NCBI GenBank assembly: GCA_018110825.1 | Contig: JAGBCL010000015.1 | Location: 1-51,257 of the forward strand | Direction: 5' to 3' | DNA length: 51,257 bases | Source: Oscillospiraceae bacterium | GTDB lineage: Bacteria; Bacillota; Clostridia; Oscillospirales; Ruminococcaceae | The notes under the pieces: generated by a model | Databases searched by the model: none | Told to the model about the DNA's origin: nothing | What the model saw: only the letters and a program-made list of their open reading frames with translations | Part shown: positions 38,413 through 46,580 of the stretch, piece after piece | Position numbering within the stretch: the stretch's first letter is position 1 | Layout: every line of letters begins with the position of its first letter | Made by a program: the position numbers and the translations under genes

Positions 38413-39866
38413 TGAAGCGTCAGCATAAAATTGCAATTTTAAAATACACAAAAGGAAATTTCTGGCTGCTTTTAATTCCTCTTTTGCGAGGTCTTGCGGC
38501 AATGAAATTTGATATATATCATTGGCTGAAAGGTTCGTATTTGGATATTATTGTAATTTTATCAATTCTTGGACTTGCCTGTATAAAGTGGAATTATGTG
38601 AGATATGAGATTGGAGAAAAGGGAATTACTGTAAATAAAGGTGTGGTGTTCAAAAGTGAATTTGTACTTCCTTACAGTGTGGTTTGCTGCGCTGTATGTG
38701 CTGAACCGTTGTTTCTGAGACCGTTCAAGGCTGTGAAAATTTCCTTGGATTCCGACTCTTATTCCGTGACAAATAAGAGGAGCAAAGCAGATGTTGCACT
38801 AATTGTTTCGTTAACTGATTATTTACAATTATACAATAAAATCCCAGCTAAATTTGTAAGTATGAAAATGGCTTATCAGGCGTCAAAAAAAGACCTTATA
38901 TTTTTTTCGCTGTTATTTTCATCAACACTTTCTGGAATTATTTTCATGGGAACATTTTTTATTCAGGGCAGCAGGGTTGTTGGAAAAGGATTTGAAGATG
39001 AAATATTTTCTGCAGTCAGTAGTGTTGCGGAAGGCGTAAAAAAAATTACTGAGCGTGCAGAATTTTTTTCGGTTGCACTGACAATGATAATTCTGTCAGG
39101 TTGGTTGTTGTCATTTTCAGTAAATTTGCTGAGACATTTAAACTTCAGAATCAGAAGATGTGGGAACGAAATTACGATTGAAAACGGACACTTTTCAAAA
39201 TGGAAATATTATGTAAATTCTTCCAGGATAAATTACGCTGACCTGCGTCAGAATCTGTTTATGAAAATTGCAAAAATAATGTCGGTGCACGTCAGCTGTA
39301 CGGGTTACGGAAAGAGAAGAAATGAGATGCCGGTTTTTGTTCCGATTACTACGAGAAGGCGTGTTATGAGTACGATGAAGATGATGCTGCCTGATTTTAC
39401 GCTGAGTAATATTTCCCTGAGACCGAAGCGGACATATATAGTTGCCTATATCTGGATGCCGACATTGCTTGTTCTGGCAGTACCGATAACGGCGTTGCTG
39501 CTTGCGAAAAATTATACGGCGTGGGAGGGTGCAATAAAATTTTGCGGAGTAATGCTTGAAATCCCATCTGTGTATCTGCTTGTGGTAAAAATTGCGGCAA
39601 AGATGACCACGGGAATCGGAGTAGGCAGGGAAACACTGACGGTCAGGTATTGCACAGCGTTTCAGTTTCACACGGTAATCGTGCCGAAAAGCAGGGTCGC
39701 GTATATAAAGGTACGCAGCACGCCTTTTCAGCGTGCAGGAGGGTGTTGTGATGTTGTAATTTTCACCCGCGGGGAACGTGTGAAAGGCCATAGGGTAAGA
39801 GGTGTAAGGTTGTCCGAAGCGAAAAAGTTTGCGGCAAATTACAACTCAATTGGTCAAAATGTATAG
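38412..39866 (+). CDS. Bacterial PH-domain membrane protein, YdbT-like
   Basis: The partner of the preceding gene has 484 residues from the ATG at 38412 (GAGGAGG seven bases ahead; a GTG one codon earlier is less well spaced). It contains repeated bPH2/DUF304 modules (YEIGEKGITVNKGVVFKSEFVLPYSVV, CGNEITIENGHFSKWKYYVNSSRINYADLRQN, and GRETLTVRYCTAFQFHTVIVPKSRVAYI), each preceded by paired membrane helices. This architecture and length match YdbT (493 residues in Bacillus). The molecular role is unclear. Confidence 0.8.
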   Translation: MKRQHKIAILKYTKGNFWLLLIPLLRGLAAMKFDIYHWLKGSYLDIIVILSILGLACIKWNYVRYEIGEKGITVNKGVVFKSEFVLPYSVVCCAVCAEPLFLRPFKAVKISLDSDSYSVTNKRSKADVALIVSLTDYLQLYNKIPAKFVSMKMAYQASKKDLIFFSLLFSSTLSGIIFMGTFFIQGSRVVGKGFEDEIFSAVSSVAEGVKKITERAEFFSVALTMIILSGWLLSFSVNLLRHLNFRIRRCGNEITIENGHFSKWKYYVNSSRINYADLRQNLFMKIAKIMSVHVSCTGYGKRRNEMPVFVPITTRRRVMSTMKMMLPDFTLSNISLRPKRTYIVAYIWMPTLLVLAVPITALLLAKNYTAWEGAIKFCGVMLEIPSVYLLVVKIAAKMTTGIGVGRETLTVRYCTAFQFHTVIVPKSRVAYIKVRSTPFQRAGGCCDVVIFTRGERVKGHRVRGVRLSEAKKFAANYNSIGQNV

Positions 39867-39932
39867 TTTTTCGGTGTAAATATATGAATTTGTAAGAAGA
39901 ATGTATAAAAATAATTTTTTTCGCAAAAACTA

Positions 39933-39961
39933 TTGACAGAAGTGACTTGTTGGTGTATAAT
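39933..39961 (+). promoter_or_regulatory. Promoter of the tRNA pair
   Basis: TTGACA (39933-39938) and TATAAT (39956-39961), 17 bases apart, both perfect, lie 35 bases before the first tRNA. Confidence 0.92.
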
Positions 39962-39995
39962 AATTAAGTCGCACAACGATAGTGAGCGAAAACAT

Positions 39996-40072
39996 GGCGA
40001 GATGGCTCAGTTGGCTAGAGCAACCGGTTCATACCCGGTAGGTCGTGAGTTCAAGTCTCACTCTCGCTACCA
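39996..40072 (+). tRNA. tRNA-Met (CAT anticodon)
   Basis: A full cloverleaf is visible: acceptor GGCGAGA/TCTCGCT (with one G-T pair), D arm GCTC/GAGC, anticodon stem ACCGG/CCGGT around loop TTCATAC, T arm GTGAG/CTCAC, discriminator A and encoded CCA. The stem lacks the three G-C pairs expected of an initiator, so it is an elongator-type Met tRNA. A lysidine-modified Ile tRNA with the same anticodon cannot be fully excluded. Confidence 0.93.
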
Positions 40073-40074
40073 AC

Positions 40075-40149
40075 GGCCCGTTGGTCAAGAGGTTAAGACG
40101 ACGCCCTTTCACGGCGTAATCATGGGTTCAATTCCCGTACGGGTCACCA
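40075..40149 (+). tRNA. tRNA-Glu (TTC anticodon)
   Basis: Acceptor GGCCCGT/ACGGGTC, anticodon stem ACGCC/GGCGT with loop CTTTCAC, and encoded CCA. It starts two bases after tRNA-Met and shares its promoter. The 3' end overlaps, on the other strand, the last codons of the serine recombinase gene. Confidence 0.95.
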
Positions 40150-41624
40150 CACTCTAATAAAGAAGAACACTCATCAATTGGGTGTTCTTTTTTTATACCC
40201 TCATTCAAATCATCGAAGCGAATAGTTTTCTCTCCGCCTTTGAAGTTGAGCATAATTACGAACTTGTCATTATAAAGGAAAATGCTGTTTACAAAGAAGT
40301 CAATCAGCTTCTGTTTATGCTCGGATGTGTTAAGCTTGATTTTTGCAAAGCTTAAAATCCAAGCTTCAATCTGGTCAGCAGGTACAACAGCATTGTTGAT
40401 TTTCTCTTTTGCAATTTCCGCTTCAATAGCTTCCTGCTGGTTTTCAAGACGTTCAAGCTCTGTTTTGGTGGACTTGGTAAAAAGTCCCGCCTTGATTGCA
40501 TTCAGCAGATTATCAAGCTCCTTCTTGTTCTGCTTCTGCTCCTTCTGAAGTGCAGAAAGCTTCGTACTTTTCTGTTTCTGAAGCACAAAGCAGGTTTTGC
40601 TTATCCTTTTAACCAGCGACACATCATTAAGCAGTTCAAGTACAACCTTAACTACCAAATCTTCAAGACGCTTCTTGGCAATCATTTTGTGAGGGCAATT
40701 CCGCTTTTTTGCAGAGTTGCATTGATAGTAATGATACACCTGTGTACGTCCCGTGCCGCCTGTGCCTGAAACCGTCGTGCCGCAGTAGCCGCAGAAAATC
40801 TTACCCGTGAGAATAAATCTGTCCTCAATTTTTCTGTAGCTTCCGCACTTGTGCTTGTTTGCATCAAGCCTCTGACGGCAGATTTCAAAAATTTCCGTTG
40901 TAATAAGCGGAGGAATAGCACTGTCATTTACCACGTCCTTGAAACGGTACTCGCCGAGATATCGGCGGTTCTTCAAAAGTCCGTCGATAAAGTTATAGGT
41001 AAACTTCTTACCCCGCTTTGTAAGACCCCTTCCGCTTAAATCAGCAATAATTTCAAGAATAGTCTCGCCGTCAGCGTACCGATTGAAAATTTCAGTAACA
41101 ATCGGAGCTTCGGCAGGATTTTTACGGAAAAACCTGTCCTTGTCAATGGAGTAACCGTATGTAACAGAACCACCATTGAACTTCCCCTTAAGAACGTTCT
41201 CCACCATACCCCTTGTAACCTTTTCGGAAAGGTCGATAGAGTAATATTCCGATATTCCTTCAAGAACGGATTCAAGAATAATACCCTCTGCACCCTCCGA
41301 AATTGCCTCTGTTGCAGAAACAACCGATACATTGTTTTTCTTCAACGCAGCTTTGTATCTTGCCGAATCGTAGCGGCTTCTTGAAAACCTGTCCAGCTTC
41401 CATACAATAATTATATCAAATTCTTTTTTGGCACTGTCCTTTATCATTCTCTGAAAGTCGGGACGGTTGTCGGTTTTCGCGGAAATAGCTCTGTCGATAT
41501 ATGTATCCACAACAATGTAGCCCTTGCGTTCAGCAAAAGCCTTGCATTCTCTGAGCTGTCCCTCGATAGATTCTTCACGCTGATTGTCGCATGAATAACG
41601 TGCATAGATTACTGCTTTTGACAA
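40128..41624 (-). CDS. Large serine recombinase (site-specific integrase)
   Basis: This likely integrates and excises the mobile element. The start is TTG 41624 with AGGAGT 7 bases ahead, giving 498 residues. The resolvase catalytic domain has YARYS with nucleophile S11 and IIVWKLDRFSRSRYD. The recombinase domain covers about 150-260. The zinc ribbon has CGYCGTTVSG...CNSAKKRNCPH. A coiled coil (QKQKSTKLSALQKEQKQNKKELDNLL) follows. The normal end seems to be near FKGGEKTIRFDDL, but the frame runs on through the tRNA-operon terminator and stops inside tRNA-Glu, so the last 25 or so residues look acquired at the junction. The start overlaps the upstream regulator gene. Confidence 0.93.
   Translation of the reverse strand: MSKAVIYARYSCDNQREESIEGQLRECKAFAERKGYIVVDTYIDRAISAKTDNRPDFQRMIKDSAKKEFDIIIVWKLDRFSRSRYDSARYKAALKKNNVSVVSATEAISEGAEGIILESVLEGISEYYSIDLSEKVTRGMVENVLKGKFNGGSVTYGYSIDKDRFFRKNPAEAPIVTEIFNRYADGETILEIIADLSGRGLTKRGKKFTYNFIDGLLKNRRYLGEYRFKDVVNDSAIPPLITTEIFEICRQRLDANKHKCGSYRKIEDRFILTGKIFCGYCGTTVSGTGGTGRTQVYHYYQCNSAKKRNCPHKMIAKKRLEDLVVKVVLELLNDVSLVKRISKTCFVLQKQKSTKLSALQKEQKQNKKELDNLLNAIKAGLFTKSTKTELERLENQQEAIEAEIAKEKINNAVVPADQIEAWILSFAKIKLNTSEHKQKLIDFFVNSIFLYNDKFVIMLNFKGGEKTIRFDDLNEGIKKEHPIDECSSLLECGDPYGN
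40163..40196 (+). terminator. Terminator of the tRNA operon
   Basis: The stem AAGAACAC/GTGTTCTT is followed by a run of T residues, 14 bases after tRNA-Glu. It lies inside the reading frame of the convergent recombinase gene. Confidence 0.88.
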
Positions 41625-41629
41625 TAAGT

Positions 41630-41986
41630 TCACTCCTTATTTTCTTGGAGCATTTGCAGTAAAGCTTGCTTGAAACGAGCATTGGCAGGTGACTTCGGGT
41701 CAAAGCACATATCAATGAATTTTTTCATATCATCGTCTTCTTCAATGATTTTTGGCTGATATTCATATAGCTTACCCTGTGGGTTGTCAGTGCGTCCGAA
41801 GATGTAATCAAGTGATACATCGAAGCGGTCAGCATACCATAATAATGTTTCAACTGAAGGCGAAATTGCCCCGGCTTCGTAGCGGTTAACGCTTGCCTGT
41901 GCAATACCTATTTCCTTTGCAAGCTTGTTCTGCGAGATGCCCAAGTTTTCTCGTAATAATTTTAGTCTTTCTGCGATTTTGTCCAT
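41630..41986 (-). CDS. XRE-family helix-turn-helix regulator
   Basis: The 118-residue protein has an N-terminal Cro/C1-type helix-turn-helix (ISQNKLAKEIGIAQASVNRYEAG, residues 18-40) and a C-terminal tail without a recognised domain. It is directly upstream of the recombinase, with coupled translation. A 15-base palindrome overlies its own promoter, so it probably represses itself and the recombinase and controls excision. GGAGAT precedes the ATG. Confidence 0.88.
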   Translation of the reverse strand: MDKIAERLKLLRENLGISQNKLAKEIGIAQASVNRYEAGAISPSVETLLWYADRFDVSLDYIFGRTDNPQGKLYEYQPKIIEEDDDMKKFIDMCFDPKSPANARFKQALLQMLQENKE

Positions 41987-41997
41987 AGTTTTATCTC

Positions 41998-42049
41998 CTA
42001 TACATATATTGTGTAATTACATTATACAATATATGTATAGATATGTCAA
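41998..42049 (-). promoter_or_regulatory. Promoter and operator of the XRE regulator
   Basis: On the - strand TTGACA (42049-42044) and TATAAT (42026-42021) are 17 bases apart. Two perfect 15-base inverted arms, CTATACATATATTGT (41998-42012) and its complement (42026-42040), cover the spacer up to the edge of the -10, and the region just downstream of it. This is a good candidate for autorepression. Confidence 0.85.
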
Positions 42050-42085
42050 TACATTTTGTGAATAAGTTTTGGGCTTTCCTTGCCA

Positions 42086-42355
42086 TCACTCTTCGAGTTC
42101 TTTCATCATCTCCAATATCAGCTGAGCCCCAACCCTGACACCCATCTGAAACTGAAGAAATTCAAATTCATGGGAAGCACCACGATATGCGTTAAAGTAT
42201 TTTTCAAGAAGTCCTCTTATATCAGGGAACTTTTTAATGATTTCATCTTGAAGCATAAGAATCTCTCCCATTTTTTCATCATATTCTCCCGAGTGTGGAT
42301 TCAACTCAATAAAGGACGGAACATTTCCGTAGTACATGTCTTTAATTATATTCAT
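42086..42355 (-). CDS. DUF6809-like small protein
   Basis: The 89-residue, all-alpha protein begins MNIIKDMYYGNVPSFIELNPHSGEYDEKMGEI and ends with the helix FEFLQFQMGVRVGAQLILEMM. This fits the DUF6809 pattern common on Clostridia mobile elements, with an N-terminal YYGN and a C-terminal F..GF..GA..M-type helix. GGAGG precedes the ATG. Its function is unknown. Confidence 0.6.
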   Translation of the reverse strand: MNIIKDMYYGNVPSFIELNPHSGEYDEKMGEILMLQDEIIKKFPDIRGLLEKYFNAYRGASHEFEFLQFQMGVRVGAQLILEMMKELEE

Positions 42356-42417
42356 AATTTAATTTACCTCCAAATAGATAGTAAGCGTTGGAACATCAAG
42401 TCCCAACGCTTTTTGGT

Positions 42418-42687
42418 TTACTCCGTCATCTGTGCAACATAATTCTCATAAGCATCCAGCACAGGCTTTTCAATGCTTGCTCTCGCTCTATTGTGAATAG
42501 CGTGCACCATATCAGCAAATCCGCCATCAGCAGTTTTTCTGCTTGGCATCCCGACGAAAAGCCTGTCAGTACCCTGAACAACCTTGATGTCGTGAATTTC
42601 AATAAAGTTGTCAATGACGATAGAAGCAACAGCCTTAAGCTTGCCTTCTGTGAAAATGTTGTGGATGTTTACGTTTGTAATAGTCAT
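42418..42687 (-). CDS. SpoVG-family protein 1
   Basis: I chose the ATG at 42687 (MTITNVNIHNIFTEG), 89 residues, with GGAGT ahead; a longer frame upstream lacks support. SpoVG features are clear: GKLKAVASIVIDNFIEIHDIKVVQG and FVGMPSRKTADGGFADMVHAIHN. SpoVG proteins bind nucleic acid and modulate many genes post-transcriptionally. This one is on the mobile element, just downstream of a second copy, and the two differ substantially. Confidence 0.9.
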   Translation of the reverse strand: MTITNVNIHNIFTEGKLKAVASIVIDNFIEIHDIKVVQGTDRLFVGMPSRKTADGGFADMVHAIHNRARASIEKPVLDAYENYVAQMTE

Positions 42688-42782
42688 AAATTTTGTAACT
42701 CCTTTGTGATTGTAAGTTTGGTTTGTACGTTTGTAAATGTGCCTGTGCAAAAGCCGAGCAGACCTTTGCACAAGCCATTCTT

Positions 42783-43082
42783 TTAGAAAGACATCTTGTC
42801 ATCTTCCGAATCAAGAACACTTTCAAGCTCAACATAATTCTTGTAAGTTTCAAGAATCGTGTCTTCGAAATACTTTCTCGCTTCAGGATAAATCGGATGA
42901 ACTACATCACGGTAAATCCCGTTTTCGTCCTTGCGGCTCGGCATAGCGATGAACAATCTTTCGCTGCCCTGAACGACCTTGATGTCGTGGATTGCAAGGC
43001 AATCATCGATTGTGACGGACACAATACCTCTGAGTGCACCGTCTGTAAATGTCTTTCTGATCTTGATTTCACTAATATTCAT
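42783..43082 (-). CDS. SpoVG-family protein 2
   Basis: The 99-residue protein begins MNISEIKIRKTFTDGALRGIVSVTIDD and contains HDIKVVQGSERLFIAMPSRKDENGIYRDVVHPI, the SpoVG core. A longer acidic C-terminal tail (ESVLDSEDDKMSF) distinguishes it from the downstream copy. GGAGG precedes the ATG. The leader contains the hairpin GACGCAT/ATGCGTC (43168-43188). Confidence 0.9.
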   Translation of the reverse strand: MNISEIKIRKTFTDGALRGIVSVTIDDCLAIHDIKVVQGSERLFIAMPSRKDENGIYRDVVHPIYPEARKYFEDTILETYKNYVELESVLDSEDDKMSF

Positions 43083-43329
43083 AGTGTAAATCCTCCTTTA
43101 AAATGGTGAAATTTTTCAGATACATAATTGCCGCCGGCAGGCATTATATATCTTTAATAACAATCCGACGCATCACCAAGATGCGTCCAAATCGTAAGAA
43201 CCTGATAATTATATATAGTATAGAACGTGAATCCTTACTTTGAATTACCAAATTATTTAGAAGAAACTCGGCAGTGCGTGAGCACTGCTTTTACATTAAC
43301 AGTACATACGGTGATTACCGTTTCTGTTA

Positions 43330-43358
43330 TTGACTTTAATACAGAGTTTAGTTATAAT
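43330..43358 (+). promoter_or_regulatory. Promoter of the 150-residue orphan gene
   Basis: TTGACT (43330-43335) and TATAAT (43353-43358) have a 17-base spacer and lie 36 bases before the gene. The rest of the 311-base gap (43083-43393) holds the spoVG leader hairpin and a GCAGTGC-gtga-GCACTGC hairpin (43272-43289). Confidence 0.8.
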
Positions 43359-43393
43359 AATCTCAATGACACATCAAAACAGGAGATAAACAT

Positions 43394-43846
43394 ATGATTT
43401 TGATAGACTTTGGAATTATTTGTATAGGGCAAACAAAACTATCCACACCTCCAAATATTAATGGTAATGATATTGAAGTATATAAAAGAACGATAAATTC
43501 AGATGCACTATATGATGAGTGGTATAATTTTCATACTGCAGATACCTTAATCGGATATTGGTATATACCTTGGTTACCTGAAGAAATTATGTATGATGAG
43601 TCTTTTTTTGATATATCTGAAAAAGGATGTCCTTGGGTATATGTTGTTCCTAAATGGAAAGATACTGTAAGAAGCGTTTTGGAATTTTACTTAAAAGAGT
43701 CACCAGAGCATAAAATTGCAGTATTGCTTAGGATACAAGATAAATCTAACGATACCGTACATTCAGTTTGTAAAATTGATGAATTTATGAATGCATTAAC
43801 TGATGGAAATATAAGATGGAATGAATTATACTTTATTGAAGAATAA
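43394..43846 (+). CDS. Orphan 150-residue protein, possible cargo gene
   Basis: The protein begins MILIDFGIICIGQTKLST and is rich in aromatic residues (DEWYNFHTADTLIGYWYIPWLPEEIMYDESFF, WVYVVPKWKD). I do not recognise the family. No membrane segment or signal is seen, and it is acidic and soluble-looking. It has its own promoter and terminator, lies opposite in strand to both neighbouring operons and is AT-rich, all typical of a separately acquired cargo gene. The composition is reminiscent of small immunity-type proteins, but that is only a guess. GGAG precedes the ATG. Confidence 0.6.
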   Translation: MILIDFGIICIGQTKLSTPPNINGNDIEVYKRTINSDALYDEWYNFHTADTLIGYWYIPWLPEEIMYDESFFDISEKGCPWVYVVPKWKDTVRSVLEFYLKESPEHKIAVLLRIQDKSNDTVHSVCKIDEFMNALTDGNIRWNELYFIEE

Positions 43847-43874
43847 ATTTTAACTTACTAATTAAACAGTCATA

Positions 43875-43907
43875 CCCTGTGAAGAACAATCTCCACAGGG
43901 CTTTTTT
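43875..43907 (+). terminator. Terminator after the orphan gene
   Basis: The stem CCCTGTG/CACAGGG has a 12-base loop and a run of T residues. It lies just beyond the end of the convergent coupling-protein gene. Confidence 0.85.
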
Positions 43908-43913
43908 CTGCCG

Positions 43914-45110
43914 TCATTTCACCGTACTGTAAGGCAAAATCTTTTTAACAACCTTGCCCATCTCGCCGCCCGTAATCAGCACCGCCAAATTTCTCGGCAT
44001 AGCAAGTACCGATTCGGGAAGCTTGCCAAGCCGCTGACCGATATACGAGGCGGTGTAAATATCCTGACAGCCAAGATAAAGAATATGGTCGCAGTTGTTG
44101 ATGATTGTGGTCGCAACAGGCGAAGCATACAGCGTTTCGAGCTGTGTAAGGCTCTGCAAAATGATACTCACCGAAATCTCACGGGAGCGAATTATGGAAA
44201 TCGTCTTGTCGAAATCAGGAATTACAGCACTCGAAGCAAAATCGTCCAAGATAATCCGCACGGGAACTTTCAGCCTGCCGTCCGTATTTGAGTCAGCAAG
44301 CGAGCAGAGCAGCTGCAAAGCCTGCGTGTGGAACACGTTGGCAAGGCGGTCAAAGGTGCGGTCGGTGTCGCTGATGTTCAGAAACAGCACCGTCTTTTTC
44401 TTCCCCAAACTGCAAATATCAAAGTAATTATCACTCTTGAAAATGTGGTATACCTCTTTGAATTCAAAGGGCTCAAATGCACGGTTTGCAAACTCAAGAA
44501 TACAACTCCAAGTCCTGTCAGCCTTTGTAATAGACTCAATTTTATGATATTTCTTACTTGCAAAAGAGTCAGGGTTTCGCTCAACCCACTCCATAAATGA
44601 CAGCTCACCGCCCGGCTTGATAAAGGTCTGATGAAGATTGCAAAGTCCCACCATATTATGTTCATCAGGAACAAGTGCTTCAAGGCAGTAAGAAATCAGA
44701 AACGCAATGTAGCTTGCGGCGGCCTGCTCCCAGAACGGCTCAATCCTGTCCAAGCACGGCATAAGCGTGTTCGCAAGTGTGAGGATATCCTGCTCACGAA
44801 ACCTGCCGTCAGGGTAACGTCGAATACCGTCAAAAGGATTGTATCCGCAGGAGTTTAAAGGGTCAACAAAATCAAGTGTGTACACATCGTATCCCTTTGC
44901 TTCAAGTTCAGCTTTAAACATCTTGCAAAGCCGCCCCTTTGTATCGGACACAACCATACTGCCCGATATATTCTGAATATTCGGAATAACGTAACCGCCC
45001 GTTTTGCCTGCACCCGACGCACCGATAATCAGGTCATTGTTGTTTAAACCAGTAAGTCTTGTGTCATTTGAAATTGTAATATTTTCTGCAATGTAACGCA
45101 CATTTTTCAT
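43914..45110 (-). CDS. VirD4/TraG-type coupling ATPase
   Basis: Coupling proteins bring the relaxase-DNA complex to the conjugation pore. I chose the ATG at 45110 with GGAGG seven bases ahead, giving 398 residues. The Walker A motif GASGAGKT is at 30-37, VVSDTKGRL follows, and Walker B is RIILDDFASSAVIPDF near the C-terminal third, followed by the ISVSIILQSLTQLE segment. Full-length relatives have around 600 residues with N-terminal membrane helices; this one has none and is short. It is two bases after the ClpP-like gene. Confidence 0.88.
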   Translation of the reverse strand: MKNVRYIAENITISNDTRLTGLNNNDLIIGASGAGKTGGYVIPNIQNISGSMVVSDTKGRLCKMFKAELEAKGYDVYTLDFVDPLNSCGYNPFDGIRRYPDGRFREQDILTLANTLMPCLDRIEPFWEQAAASYIAFLISYCLEALVPDEHNMVGLCNLHQTFIKPGGELSFMEWVERNPDSFASKKYHKIESITKADRTWSCILEFANRAFEPFEFKEVYHIFKSDNYFDICSLGKKKTVLFLNISDTDRTFDRLANVFHTQALQLLCSLADSNTDGRLKVPVRIILDDFASSAVIPDFDKTISIIRSREISVSIILQSLTQLETLYASPVATTIINNCDHILYLGCQDIYTASYIGQRLGKLPESVLAMPRNLAVLITGGEMGKVVKKILPYSTVK

Positions 45111-45112
45111 AG

Positions 45113-45691
45113 TCAAACCTCCGTTAAAATTTCTGTTGCAAGCCCGAACGCTACCGCTTCTTCCGCACTGAAACAGGTGTCAGTTGCAGTAACCTTGTAA
45201 ATCTCTTTAAGCCTTTTTCCTGTCTTTTCAGCAATGATTTTAGCAAGCGTTTCACGGACTTCGTTAAGCTTGTCCAACTGCTGCTGAATTTCGTGGGACT
45301 TCTGTCCGCCAATGTCATTTGAACCATATGACGGGTCGTGAATGAGAAGCCGAGTATGCGGCAACATCTGACGAGTTGTTCCAGCAAGAAACAGTATTGC
45401 ACCCATACTTGCAGCTGTGCCCGTACAAACAGTACGCACAGGTGACTTCATCAATTTGATAAAATCATACACAGCAAGTCCGCTGATAACATCACCGCCG
45501 AGGCTGTTTATGTAGAGTGTGATTTCTTCACCTGTACCGTTTCTATCAAGGTACATAAGCTGTTTCAGAAGCAAGGTTGCAGACGTAGTGTTTACTTCAT
45601 CAGTGAAGAAGATTTCACGGTTGCTGAACAGCTCATCATCGAGCAGAATGATGTCAATCCCTCTTGCTGTTTCTTTTAAAATATTAGGCAT
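45113..45691 (-). CDS. ClpP-like serine protease on the element
   Basis: The 192-residue protein has the ClpP fold with a full catalytic triad: S95 in GTAASMGA, H118 in LLIHDPSYG and D171 in ATDTCFSAEEA. The core (ITLYINSLGGDVISGLAVYDFIKLMKSPV) is typical. It differs from housekeeping ClpP in the N-terminal region, which is important for binding ClpX or ClpC. No Clp ATPase is nearby. It is in one operon with the upstream unknown gene and the downstream coupling protein. GGGG precedes the ATG, weakly. Confidence 0.9.
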   Translation of the reverse strand: MPNILKETARGIDIILLDDELFSNREIFFTDEVNTTSATLLLKQLMYLDRNGTGEEITLYINSLGGDVISGLAVYDFIKLMKSPVRTVCTGTAASMGAILFLAGTTRQMLPHTRLLIHDPSYGSNDIGGQKSHEIQQQLDKLNEVRETLAKIIAEKTGKRLKEIYKVTATDTCFSAEEAVAFGLATEILTEV

Positions 45692-45693
45692 AA

Positions 45694-46386
45694 TTAAAAC
45701 CCCTTTTTGTATTTTTCTTTAAGCTTGTCCAAATTAAAATAGTCAGGAAAAGCCTGTTTGAAATGCTTGATAAGCAGGCAATACAAGTCATCATAAATAT
45801 TTCTTTGATATTCCTCAAACTGAGTCATTGTCATAGTCGGAACCCAGTTTCGTGACTGAAAGTTTGCAATGGTGCTTAAAAGCTGACCCACCTTTGTTTC
45901 AGCTGTGATTTCAAAGCACATGTGTTTATGTACACTTTGAGAAAAGTTGCGTAAGGATTTACGCACGCTTACCTTTCCACGTAAATTAAGATAACGGAAA
46001 TATTCCTTTACAGTTATCGACATGAAAAGGTGAACAGCGTTGTTTTTACAGTCAAAATCAATGAGCATATTTCTGATGTGAGCAAGCATCGTGAAACGCA
46101 GGTCATTATTGAATTTTTCACCGTCGCATTGATAAATTCCGCTTGTAACCATCAGTTCAATCATACCAAGCATTTCGCCGAACGTAATCTGATAGATTTT
46201 GTTATCGTCCATACCGCTGTCACGCATAAAGTCTTTCAGCAAATCAATGACAAACTGAGTCCTGTCATTACGAAATGTGCGAAGCTGTACAGAAGCAAAA
46301 TTCTGGACAATCCAATCAATAGAATCTTGGTCGGAAATGTAGCCGTTCCGAGAAGCTTCAGTTGCTTTTTCAAATGTAGTTTTCAT
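45694..46386 (-). CDS. Mobile-element protein of unknown function
   Basis: The ATG at 46386 (MKTTFEKATEASRNGYISDQ) with GGAAG ahead gives 230 residues. It appears all-helical and soluble with no domain I recognise. Its stop is two bases before the ClpP-like start, so both are translated from one message with the coupling protein. The position suggests a role in the transfer or maintenance unit. A replication-accessory role is possible but not supported by motifs. Confidence 0.7.
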   Translation of the reverse strand: MKTTFEKATEASRNGYISDQDSIDWIVQNFASVQLRTFRNDRTQFVIDLLKDFMRDSGMDDNKIYQITFGEMLGMIELMVTSGIYQCDGEKFNNDLRFTMLAHIRNMLIDFDCKNNAVHLFMSITVKEYFRYLNLRGKVSVRKSLRNFSQSVHKHMCFEITAETKVGQLLSTIANFQSRNWVPTMTMTQFEEYQRNIYDDLYCLLIKHFKQAFPDYFNLDKLKEKYKKGF

Positions 46387-46520
46387 AAACTTCCTTTCTG
46401 CAAACAAAACCAGCAGACTGCCATGCCTAACAGTCCGCTGTTCTGTTTACCTGTATTCATCAGGACTAATGCCAAAGTAGGACAGCGAAGAACACCACAT
46501 CTACACTATCCTAAACACTA

Positions 46521-46580
46521 TCCCGACGGCAGTTCTTCTGCCGTAAAAGCAATATACAATCAGAATATATATTACTTTAA
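46521..46580. repeat. 60-base direct repeat, copy 1
   Basis: It contains the hairpin ACGGCAG/CTGCCGT and the AT-rich segment AATATACAATCAGAATATAT. It matches 47688-47747 in the same orientation except for a few bases in the hairpin loop. It lies in the leader of the - strand operon starting at 46386. The rest of the gap 46387-46736 holds a CCAGTGC-gtga-GCACTGG hairpin (46591-46608) and the promoter of the LytTR gene. Confidence 0.85.
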
